Below are positions 55,291 through 64,000 of a stretch of 64,000 nt of DNA, piece by piece. The position numbers and the translations under genes were made by a program. Every line of letters begins with the position of its first letter. The stretch's first letter is position 1. This stretch comes from Amorphophallus konjac. Lineage: Eukaryota; Streptophyta; Magnoliopsida; Alismatales; Araceae. The notes under the pieces are model-generated. The model worked only from the letters and a program-made list of their open reading frames with translations. It ran no database searches and was not told the DNA's origin. The stretch is from the NCBI GenBank assembly GCA_022559845.1, contig CM040121.1, positions 514,394,566-514,458,565 of the forward strand, given 5' to 3'.

Positions 55291-55800
55291 GGACTTGCCG
55301 TTGCCACCGGATGGCATGCCAGAACGGGTCACCGTATGGGGGAGGGAACCTTGCGGGACAGGGGATGCCCCTGCCAGTTGGAAAGCGGCTATGCCAGATC
55401 AACAAGTCACTGCCGGATGACTGGCGTTTCTGCCAGATGAAGCCTCGCCGTTGGATGAGGGGGAGTACTGTCGTTGCTGCCGGTTCGTGTGTCGTTGGAG
55501 ATGCCAGTTCGAGCTGAGGCCTGTCGGACGAAGGGACCTGCCGTATCACCCTGGCGCTACCGGATGGAAGTGGCCGTGCTGCCATATGGGGAGCTGGCGC
55601 TGCCGGATGAAGGAGCCGCGCTGGATGGAGCCTGTTGCTGCCGGACGGGAACCGCGACGGATGGAGGTGGCCGCGCTGCCGGATTAGAGGAGCTCTGGGC
55701 TCTTGGAAGATCGTGGGAGAAAGCCCACCAGATGAGCCTTGGGTGCCCCGTCGATTTGCTCGCGTTAGTAGGCTGCAGGGTGAAGTGACGCTGCCGGTTC
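55290..55800. repeat. GCCGGATGA/GCCAGATGA array
   Basis: About 20 degenerate copies of TGCCGGATG(A/G). Related in core (CCGGAT) to the CCACCGGATCA array. Confidence 0.7.
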
Positions 55801-55929
55801 GTGGGAGGAACAGTGAGGGATGGTGAAGTGATATCCGGCGGAGAGAAAGGGAGAGAGAGAGAGTCACGCGAGGGAGATCGTGGGAGTTGGAGAGACGCGG
55901 AAAGAGAGGGGGATATCCGGTGGGGAGTG

Positions 55930-56215
55930 GGAGTGATACGGTGGGAAGCGGAGTATGATACGGTGGGAAGGAAAAATGTGCGATCTGGTGGAGGGGATGT
56001 GTTGGTGAAACGGTGAGGGGTGTGAGGTGATACGGTGGAGGTGGAGGTGTTGTGTGAAGCGGTGGAGGTGGTTCGGATACGGTGAGGCGGACGAGTGTGA
56101 GGGTGAAGGCGATGTGATACGGTGAGGGGGAAGGTGGAGTGAGACGGTGATGGTAAGGTGTGTGAGGAGGTGATACGGTGAGGTGGTGCGGTGGAGTGAA
56201 ACGGTGGCATCCGCC
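55930..56215. repeat. GGTGATACGGTGAGG array
   Basis: About 12 copies of GATACGGTG or AAACGGTG with GAGG spacers, 20-25 bases apart. Confidence 0.8.
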
Positions 56216-56440
56216 ACCGGATAGGGAGAGAGAGGGAGTGATGGAGAGAGAGAGAGCACGGACCATTTTTTATTTATTTATTTATTATTATTTATCATTA
56301 TTATTTTTTATTATTTATTTGTTTTGTTTTGTTTATTATTATTATTATTATTATTTTATTATTCTCCTTTTCTCTTCTCTTTTCTATTTTGTTTATCCTT
56401 TCATTCCTGATCTTCTTCTTTTTCTTCACCTGCTTCAAAA
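56216..56440. other. GAGAGA and TTATTATT low-complexity sequence
   Basis: GAGAGA near 56220-56255 and TTATTA/TTATTT near 56265-56355. No gene. Confidence 0.8.
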
Positions 56441-56444
56441 TGGC

Positions 56445-57102
56445 TGGAGTCAGACTTTGCTCGCTGCTCGCAAAAAAAATTTGGGTGTCCACAACCCAGT
56501 ACCTCAATTTCACCCCCAAAGTAGTCTTCTGTCCAAAAGATTCAAAAAGAAAATAAAATTCAAAAAATCAATCTGCAACAAAAACCCAAAAATACTGTTA
56601 GCACCACTAAGCATGTTAAACATACTCCTGCTACACACACATGCACCCAAGAAGAAAATCTCATGCTTTTATTGTGAAAAACATGGACATGCGATGCATG
56701 ATTGTTTTATCATGAAAAATGATGATTTGAAAGCATGCAGGAACATATCTGGTTTTAAAAATGTAAATCAGTCATTTACCACAAAGCCTCTCATGCATTA
56801 CAATCACTGTGGTAAAAGAGGTCATACAATTTCACACTACTGGTTGGTGAAGAAGAAAATGAATTTTCATGCTGACAAAGACAAATTTTCTCCATCTACG
56901 TGGAAGCATGCTGATAACCTGAATAAAAAGTCTGTCAGGTCATATGTGAATTGTGATTACTGTGGGAAAGTAGGTCACAAGATGAATAATTACTTTTTGA
57001 TGAAAAATGATGATTTGAATACTGTCAAAAAGTAGAAGCTACGTGCCAAGAGTGCTAACCCACAAGGACCCAAGATGGCTTGGGTACCTCAGAATATAAA
57101 AT
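56445..57102 (+). pseudogene. Copia C gag, zinc-knuckle part
   Basis: One knuckle is intact (CFYCEKHGHAMHDC, about 56660-56705). Two others have lost a Cys: YNHCGKRGHTISHY and CDYCGKVGHKMNNY. The sequence resembles copia B (KNDDLKA, KMNNYFLMKNDDL against HSMNNCHLMRFDDL). A TAG at 57033-57035 and then LRAKSANPQGPKMAWVPQNI and a stop follow; copia B ends with GPKTVWVPAHAT. The N-terminal gag is missing. The shared end suggests that in this subgroup gag stops after the WVP motif and is not fused to pol. Confidence 0.82.
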
Positions 57103-57866
57103 AAGACTATTTTTCAGGTGTGCCTTGGGTATATGAAGCGTGAAATATGTTTTTCAGTCAAGAAGGTAAGACACACGGACCAAGAGACATAAGTCATGTT
57201 AAAAGAAAAATCAAAAATTAAAATCAGAACACTCAGGTGATATCCCTCTCACTTCTCTAGAAAAGGTGATATGTCTTGATTTGCTTTGTGATAAATCTTA
57301 TGTGATAATGCATATGTTTGTACATGCATTCCATCCATAGCTGTTTGCATATCTCTGTGTATGTCACTTGTCCTATAGCATCTTGTTGAAGAGGAGCTTG
57401 AAAATTTTCAAATCAAAATTTCACTGCATACATTGAGGTGTTTGCATATGTTTTCATATATTGTCGTGCACAAAAGTGAAAGAATCTATTTTCAATCTAG
57501 AATGAATTCATGTCATCATGCATTACAATCTTCCCGCCTTCATCACATCAATGACGACATGGTATATCAAATGGTGACATGTGGAAGGGCAGGTTAAGCT
57601 TGTCTGAAAACTATCACTACCCGTGAGGTGATCTTCGGATCTAAGTTCTCCGCCAGGTACCATGAGTCAATCATTCATAGACTGCATATGGAATTAAAAT
57701 TTCACTGAATACTTCAGACTCTTGCACACATTAAGGGGGAGGTGTCACTCAGTCTTGTGAATTTGAGGCCTCGACTTATTTCTAGGGAAATAACCTCTGT
57801 GCATTTGTTATTAAATAAAGATTAGATCAATCTGAATTATCACTAACAAATCAAGTCCTTTCAATC
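57103..57866 (+). other. Non-coding sequence between gag and pol remnants of copia C
   Basis: No gene. GTATATCAAATGGT (57561), AAGGGCAG and AAGTTCTCCGCCAGGTACCA (to 57665) match the order in copia B at 39172-39292. Confidence 0.6.
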
Positions 57867-59320
57867 TTGGATGCAGTTTACAGTCCCAAAAATCCAAGTG
57901 ATGTTGGGCCAGCTATGGCCAAGTTTGAATCAACTGAAGGAATATCTTGCGAGGATGAAGTAGACGAGAATTCCCTCAATTGCTACCAGGAGATGGCTAG
58001 TGATTTTGATGAGTCCCATGTACCGGTTACTAGATTAGAAGCAGTCCGGACTCTCCTATCCTATGCTTGCTCTCTTAACTTCAGATAATTTCAAATGGAT
58101 GTTAAATCTGCTTTTCTTAATGGGTATATTAAAGAGGATATTTTTGTAGAACAACCTCTAGGTTTCGAAGACCTAAAACATCCACAACATGTGTACAAGC
58201 TGCAGAAGGCCTTGTACGGATTGAAGCAAGCACCAAGGGCATAGTATGAAAGGCTCACCTCCTTTTTGCTTGAAAATGGATTCAAAAGAGGTAAGGTTGA
58301 CCAAACACTCTTCACGAGAAAATCAGGTAAAGACATATTAGTGGTTCAAGTATATGTTGATTATATAATCTTTGGAGCTACTAACAATGTCTTATGTGAT
58401 GATTTTACAGAAATAATGTAGGGCGAATTTGAAATGAGTCTAATGGGGGAACTTACATTCTTTCTTGGTTTGCAGGTTAAGCAAAGATCCGAAGGAATCT
58501 TCATAAACCAAGCTAAATACACCATGGAGATTTTGAAGAAATACGGCATGAAAGATCCAAAGCCAATGTCAACTCCGATGGCCATAACCACGAAGTTAAA
58601 CAAAGATGAATAGGGTAAAATAGTAAATCCTACACTGTTTTGAGGTATGATCGGATCACTACTGTACATTACAGCATGCTGTCCTGACATTCAATACAGC
58701 GTATGTCTATGAGCTCATTTTCAGTCATGACCTAAAGCAATCTCATTTATTGGCTGTTAAACGGATTTTTTGATACTTAATTGGCACAGTAGACTTTGGC
58801 TTGTGATTTTTCATCGGTACCTCATTTCATTTGATTGTATATACCGATGCAGATTATGCTAGATATATTGTTGATCGTAAAAGTACTAGTGGGTACTGTC
58901 AGTTTCTTGGTTGGTGCCTAGTTTCATGGGTTTCTAAGAAACAACATTCAGTAGCTCTCTAGATCTCAACGGCCGAGGCTGAATATGTAGCCGTCGGAAG
59001 TTGTAGAGCCCAAGTACTTTGGATCAAAAATCAATTACTTGACTTGAATGTTGAAATAAAATATGTTCCAATTTTGTGTGACAATACCAGTGCAATTAAC
59101 TTGTCAAAAAATCATGTACAACATTCTAGGATAAACATATTGACATTCGACATCATTTTCTGAGAGATCATGTAGGAAAATGGGTCTTTGAATTGGAATT
59201 CATTGACACACACAATCAGTTAGCTGATATCTTCACAAAACCCCTAAACCAGGAACAATTCAGCAAAATAAGAAGAGAACTCGACATGTGCAAGGGTGAG
59301 AGCATACATACCTAGGTTTG
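57867..59320 (+). pseudogene. Copia C RT and RNase H, heavily decayed
   Basis: [40 protein letters not shown] and [16 protein letters not shown] are RVT_2 motifs. Stops lie at about 58086, 58242, 58419, 58611 and later. The catalytic YVDD reads YVDY at 58353-58364 (GAT GAT changed to GAT TAT), which by itself would stop polymerase activity. Further on LTFFLGLQVKQRSEGIF, KPMSTPMA, MIGSLLYITACCPDIQYSV, then RNase H pieces in shifting frames (TDADYA-, KSTSGYCQFLGW, AEYVAVGS, DNTSAINLSKNHV) and DIFTKPLNQEQFSK near 59235. Copia A shows the same domains in better condition. Confidence 0.9.
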
Positions 59321-60123
59321 CACTTAAGTTAAGTGTTGCATATGTAGAAAAAATCACTTGCATAAAGGGTATATTGCAATGCATATACTGTGTGATTATT
59401 TCTAATTCCTTGTGTGTAAATACCCCCTTGCATACTTGATTGTAATTATCTATACAGCCCCTCCTTGAAAATTTTCTAAGGCCAAATATTCCTTGATAAA
59501 TAAATGTGGCCCAGTGACCTCAGGATCTGAGGCATTTTCTGAGGGGGAGAGTCAGAGGATTTTCTCAAAATGCCCCATCACCTCTTTCATCTAGTCATTC
59601 CTTTTAACTACTAAAAAAGGGGTTGAAGGAGATATAACACAAAAAAAGGAAAGCATTGAAGGAGTTATTAAAAAAAGGTGAGGGAGTTCTACCAAAAAAA
59701 TGATGAAAATAGGGCTAGGCCGACCATTTCGGTCGACCGACGCCCCGATTTGGTCAACCGAATCCGGCGAACCGGACCGGCCGACCCGCGTCCGACCTCC
59801 TTCTTAAAGGGGTTTTCACCCCATTTCTCTCACTCTCTTACACCCATTCACCCTCATACCCTCTCCTCAAACCCTAGAACTCTCATTCTCCCCATTTCCA
59901 CCCTAATAATCTCATCATTCTTCCATCCGCACAAGATCGGGATCTTCACCGTCTTCCGGCGTAGATTTCGGGCAGTGGCTTGTGTGGCTTTGCAGCTTCC
60001 TCCTAGGGTTCCAGATCATGGAAGAGAGTCCACCACATTTTGGTGTACCCTCCTGTGTCCATCTACTCCCAAGGGAAGAGATCGGTCCCTTCAAGGGTTT
60101 CTACAGCGTTTTTCAAGCCTAGG
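59321..60123 (+). other. Region upstream of the env-like gene of copia C
   Basis: G-rich tracts (GAGGGGGAGAG at 59540; AAAAAAGGGGTTG) and, at 59725-59775, TCGGTCGACCGA and TTGGTCAACCGAA, the motif of the copia D LTR. CT-rich leader-like sequence follows at 59810-59880. A 193-codon plus-strand frame across 59678-60256 has no domain and is probably chance plus leader. Confidence 0.5.
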
Positions 60124-61235
60124 ATGGCGCCTAGAAGAAGATCTCGGCACTCTACCCAAGGGGAGCCTAGTGATAGACGAGGTGAGACTCCAGCTCCTCC
60201 ACCATAGTGGGCTCCTACACCTCCATGTGCACCGCCGATGCGCCCACGGCCGATAATCGACCCCCATCTGGTCAACTTTGAGGAGATGGTTGAACTTCTC
60301 CTAGATATCGATGCTCTTTTTGCCGTTCAAGACGATTGGGTTGATTTTGCTTCTAGATATTCAAGGTATTACCCTAGCCTTGTTCAAGAATTTTATGGGA
60401 ACCTGAATATGAGGAATGACTGTCTCTATACGATTGTCAAGGGAGTTGAAATAACGGTCAATCTAGCACTGTTTGAAAGAGCCCTAGGAGTGTCAACTAG
60501 GGGAGCTGATATGATTTTTGGTCATGGTGATGTTGAGGATACTTTTATGCTTATGACCTATTGTGAGTACATTGAAGGAATTAGCAACTTGATCACGCTG
60601 AACTCCAACTATTTTCCTCCTTTGCAGCGTATTCTACATCATATGTTCACCACTCTTTTCTATCCCAAGGATGGCAGCAGAAATGAAGTGACAGAGGTGC
60701 ATAGATTTCTATTCTATCATGTGATGAATGGCGTGACCATTAACATGGGCCGCCTTATGACAGATTTAGTTGATTCATGTCGCACTCAAAGAAGGTGATC
60801 TTTGCCTTATGCATCTCAGTTGACCGCAGTATTCATTTATGCCGGGTGAGCTTGGTTAATGAAAGGTTCATTCAAGTACGACAAAGTGACATATATAGCA
60901 AACACAAGATGTTCACCGATTTTGGCTACTATTGGGGTCCAGATGGTGAATTATGCAGAAATGTGAGGGTTTATGGAGATGAATCTGAAAATGAGGAAGA
61001 GGAAGAAGAGCCACCATAGCAGCAAGGTCAAGAGCTAGTTCCACCTCCAGCTCAGGTGGACGTGTAACCACCTCCGCCTCCACATGTCGATCAAGATATG
61101 CCACCTCCACTACAATTTCATTTTGGGGAGCCCTCCACTCAAGGTGCCGGACAACCCTCTCGGGCAGATTGTGAGGCTTCTGATAGGCGTCTATCTGGGC
61201 TAGACACTCGCGTGGATACTTTTGTTGGGCATGTG
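60124..61235 (+). pseudogene. Env-like 3' gene of copia C ('putative plant transposon protein' domain)
   Basis: The ATG at 60124 opens MAPRRRSRHSTQGEPSDRRG. A TAG at 60205-60207 interrupts it, then RPIIDPHLVNFEEMVELLLD, YYPSLVQEFYGNLNMRN, IVKGVEITVNLALFERALGV and YFPPLQRILHHMFTTLF follow, the pattern of the plant family named putative plant transposon protein, common behind pol in SIRE/Maximus elements. A frameshift near 60785 continues SKKVIFALCISVDRSIHLCR. The tail is acidic and Pro-rich (stop at 61017) and ends DTRVDTFVGHVCNML. No clear transmembrane helix is seen. The function is unknown; an envelope role has been suggested for such genes but not shown here. Confidence 0.75.
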
Positions 61236-61394
61236 TGTAACATGCTTAATTCTATTATTTTGATGATGTTTGACTATGACTCATTGATAAGTCTGACCTA
61301 CATTTGATAAACACATATTCATACATTTCAAGTCATGACAACATAAGCAAGAAGATACATCTCTGTGCCATCACTGATGAGTGTAAGAAATCAA

Positions 61395-61585
61395 GAATGA
61401 CACAGAAAATAAGGCAACTGGATGCACATAAATCAAGACAGGTAATAATATTATTGGGTGCACAGAAATCAAGGCAATTAGCATCACAGAAATCAAGGTA
61501 GGGGATAATATTTTTGGGTGCACAAAAATCGAGGCTATTGGTAGCACAGAAATCAGGGCAATAGGTTGCACAGAATTCCAAGCAG
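61395..61585. repeat. GGTGCACAGAAATCAAGGCA repeats
   Basis: Six units of 30-40 bases (GATGCACATAAATCAAGACA, GGTGCACAGAAATCAAGGCA and others) just before the GGTCGGTGCACAT array. Confidence 0.8.
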
Positions 61586-61654
61586 TAAGGTCGTGCAGCA
61601 GCTACTGTTCACGCAGATAGGTCGATGCATATGTAGACATTGTGTGCTAACAAG

Positions 61655-62282
61655 TCGCTGCACATGTTACTCAGGTCGGTGCACATGAAGAAGCCCTGCA
61701 CTAGAAGGTCGGTGCACATTTGCATATAAGTATGAAGGTCAGTGCACATGCTCCTTTTAGTTCAGAGGGTCAGTGCATATGAAGCAATTGTGCACTATAA
61801 GGTCGGTGCATAACCACTGTTAAAGAGGTAAGGTCGATGCACATCAAGTTAGAACAGAACAAAGGTCGACGCTACCTCAAGTTATCAACTAAAGTAAGGT
61901 CGATGCACATTTATACTGAATGCACTATAAAGGTCGGTGCACATCTGCAATGTAAGTCTGTCAGGTCTAAGCACATGTTATATCATGCTCAGTAAGGTCG
62001 GTGCACCTCTCGCCAGCACAGAGCCAAGGTCGGTGCACATCTACATATAACGCTGGTAGGTCTGTGCACATGTGACTGTCAGGTCGGTGCACATAGCAGA
62101 AGGTCTGTTCACATGTGAACCAAGGTCGGTGCACATAGCAGAAGGTCTGTGCACATGTGAAAGGTAAGGTCGGTGCACATAGCAGAAGGTCTGTGCACAT
62201 GTGAACCAAGGTCGATGCACATAGCTAAAAGTCTGTGCACATGTGAACTACAAGGTCTGTGCACGTTGCTGAAAGTCTGTGC
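61655..62282. repeat. AGGTCGGTGCACATG array in copia C LTR
   Basis: About 22 copies of (A)GGTCGGTGCACAT or AGGTCTGTGCACATG, the reverse complement of the copia A motif. Copia C is on the plus strand and copia A on the minus strand, so the motif has the same orientation in both elements. Confidence 0.92.
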
Positions 62283-62733
62283 ATGTAATACCCCGATTTA
62301 AAAATTTATAAGAAATTAATTAGAAATTAATAAATAGAATAAGTTAAATTTTGACCATTTTGTAAAAATATAGAAAATTTAGAATCTTGTAGAGGATAAA
62401 ATGGTTAATAATAGTGCCTTCTGTGACCAGCTCAAATAAAACTCGTAATTAGGCCGAATTAACCGATTAAGGTCCAAATCCACACTTAATTTAATTGGAC
62501 CTTAAAACGTGAAATTTGAACCCAATACCCGATCATTTAGGCTGAGACCATATCCAAATGAAAGGTTAGGATGAGAGGATCGTTTCCCCTCTTAGTTCTC
62601 CCCGAAACCCTAACACTAGAAAGTAAATTTTTGGATTAGAAGGCGGCGGCTAACCCTATCCGTGCGGTTCACGCGCGTCCAACTTGATCGGACTCTATCT
62701 CCGCGAATAGAAGGCTCTAGACCTTGTGTGACC

Positions 62734-62740
62734 TATAAAA
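62734..62740 (+). promoter_or_regulatory. TATA box of the last LTR
   Basis: GTGACCTATAAAAATGACC, 450 bases after the LTR start. Confidence 0.5.
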
Positions 62741-63234
62741 ATGACCCTTAGGAACCCTAGTTTCGTTTGGGTGCTGTGGCGGCCGACGAGGGACGAGGGC
62801 GGATTCCGACGATCACCGGCAGGGTGTTCTTAGCACGTCATCGTCTCTTCCTTCTTCCTTCAATTAAGGTAGGTTATAACAAGCCAAACCTTGAGTATCA
62901 TATATGGATAGAACCAGCATCGAGTGCTCTTTCTATTAAATGCAAAAGCCCTAAAAGTTGCTTAGTACCCTGCGAGAATTTTATGGTTTAGTAGAAGCAT
63001 ATCACATCTAAGGTTATACTTGTTTCATCTCGTTTAAGTAGGGATTTCAGGCACTAAAGATTAAATCGAGCATGCTATATTGTAAAACTTTTCGTGCTCT
63101 TCCTTTTGAATGTAAAAGCCCTAATTAGTATGCTCTGTACTATGCATATTTTGTAATTTATTGTAACCCTAGCCAACTCGCCGGAGGCGAGCAGGGTGAA
63201 AGGGGGCTTGACTATTTCTGACTTGCGCGGCCTC

Positions 63235-63450
63235 ACGATAGACCGCCCAACCTGGTTAGGCGGCATATTACTGACCGTTTATGTGTTGTGATTCGTATTA
63301 TGTTTCTGGGAAGCGCGACATGACCTAGACCGCCCTTCTATCAGGCGGCTAGTTATTGACCGTTCGTCTCTTCCAGCGGCTCATTACAGACCGCTCATCT
63401 CCAGCAGGCCTTCTGACCTGAGGGGGATAAACGGCCTGTCGTGCGACCGC
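63235..63450. repeat. GACCGCC/GGCGGC short palindromic repeats
   Basis: TAGACCGCCCAACCTGGTTAGGCGGC-type units (arms GACCGCC and GGCGGC) at 63240 and 63330, plus GACCGTTC/GACCGCTC half units. Confidence 0.6.
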
Positions 63451-64000
63451 CGAGGAGGATGAAAGGTCCCTACTGGACCGTCCATCTTTACAGAATTGAT
63501 TAAGTTATCTTTCTCGCATGATTGGTGATAGTAGATTAGTGGTTAAATGTAAGTTAGCAACATGCATAAAAACCCTGGAAAATTTTAACGATAAACGATT
63601 TTAACTCTTGCTGTTTTAGTCATCTTGACCTTGGATCATCTTCTTCAATGAATGTTAATATTAATCATGATCCATTATTAATTGAAAATTATATTAGGAT
63701 TGTTTGACAGTCATTCTACTCCGGTAGGATTGACTGACCGTCATACTGGTTTCCGTGATTTTATTAGCTCAATTCCTTGTAATGGTTGGGACTCTCCGCC
63801 GGATATTCCTTCCGTCGAACTAGGACCTTCATTATGGGACCTCCGTAAGTCCCCGCGAGCCTGGGATTCCCACTAGGACGTCGGGCAGGTTGTACCATCA
63901 AGACCTAAACCTGTATACGTGATCGAGTCGCTTGGATTATCATGTTGTGAGTCACGGCTTGACTTGGACCCCCTGAGAATTGCGCGGCCCAAAAGGGACC

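Larger units (their letters stand above)
56440..62283 (+). mobile_element. SIRE-like copia C, 5' truncated and decayed
   Basis: Plus-strand order: gag zinc knuckles, post-gag motif, RT and RNase H fragments, env-like gene, and part of an LTR with an inverted GTGCACCGACC array. Protease and integrase are missing. The LTR part is cut at 62283 by the next LTR. Confidence 0.82.
61236..62283 (+). repeat. 3' LTR part of copia C
   Basis: TTTTGATGATGTTTGACTAT near 61257 matches the start region of the copia A and B LTRs. The first bases (TGTTG...) are altered and the end is cut off. Confidence 0.65.
62284..64000 (+). repeat. LTR of another element, probably a chromovirus (Tekay/Del type), incomplete
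   Basis: Starts abruptly inside the copia C array with TGTAATACCCCGATTT, a start typical for plant chromovirus LTRs. A TATA box lies at 62734. No PBS or coding part is reached before the window ends. A 74-codon frame at 62767 has no domain. Confidence 0.5.

Overview
The window is plant nuclear DNA made almost entirely of transposable elements. I see no ordinary host gene, rRNA or tRNA. The evidence is plant-type LINE, Ty1/copia and Ty3/gypsy coding remnants, copia primer-binding sites matching the 3' end of initiator tRNA-Met (TGGTATCAGAGC, four copies), and plant-only transposon domains (plant mobile domain, the PF04195-like 'gypsy-type transposon' domain, a 'putative plant transposon protein' domain). 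It looks like a flowering plant with a large, repeat-rich genome; I cannot name the species.

Layout. 1-3816: decayed plus-strand L1-type LINE (endonuclease end, reverse transcriptase with YADD, zf-RVT, RNase H). 3817 to about 9180: 3' part of a Tat-like gypsy element, with an antisense plant-mobile-domain gene, arrays of GACG/CGTC hairpins, a polypurine tract and a 3' LTR from 8215. 9600-12219: 5' LTR, PBS and broken gag of a SIRE-like copia element (copia D). 12220-14892: a non-coding repeat element (E1) with a CCACCGGATCA array; a second copy (E2) lies at 52571-54790. 14893-20823: minus-strand Tat-like gypsy element (G2) with a 3' LTR, a large antisense gene of the PF04195 type, and a roughly 0.7-kb-per-arm palindrome holding two facing copies of the integrase end. 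20824-46968: minus-strand SIRE-like copia A (gag, integrase, RT/RNase H, 2.5-kb LTR). Its 5' LTR is split by a TG...CA element (N1, TSD GACAT), which is itself split by complete copia B (33005-44993, TSD GACGC, LTRs 3516 and 3517 bp). 46969-47840: gag-like remnant that probably belongs to G2. 48829-56440: non-coding repeats (GGCGCGCC arrays, a 138-bp tandem repeat, inverted E copies, GCCGGATGA and GATACGGTG arrays). 56440-62283: plus-strand copia C (zinc knuckles, dead RT, env-like gene, LTR part). 62284-64000: start of another LTR, probably chromovirus.

The nesting can be read directly from target-site duplications at the two innermost levels: copia B in N1, and N1 in the copia A LTR. Copia A in G2, G2 in E1, and E1 in copia D are inferred from single junctions, giving up to six levels.

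The most interesting signals are: (1) nearly every LTR family carries its own dense array of a short, often palindromic motif; (2) two consecutive U5 hairpins are kept, with base-pair compensation, in copia A, B and D; (3) a duplicated non-coding hairpin motif is shared by copia A and B downstream of their coding parts; (4) copia B is an apparently mobile element that encodes only a gag with six zinc knuckles; (5) the G2 palindrome sits between convergent genes and could give double-stranded RNA; (6) both Tat elements carry an antisense extra gene.
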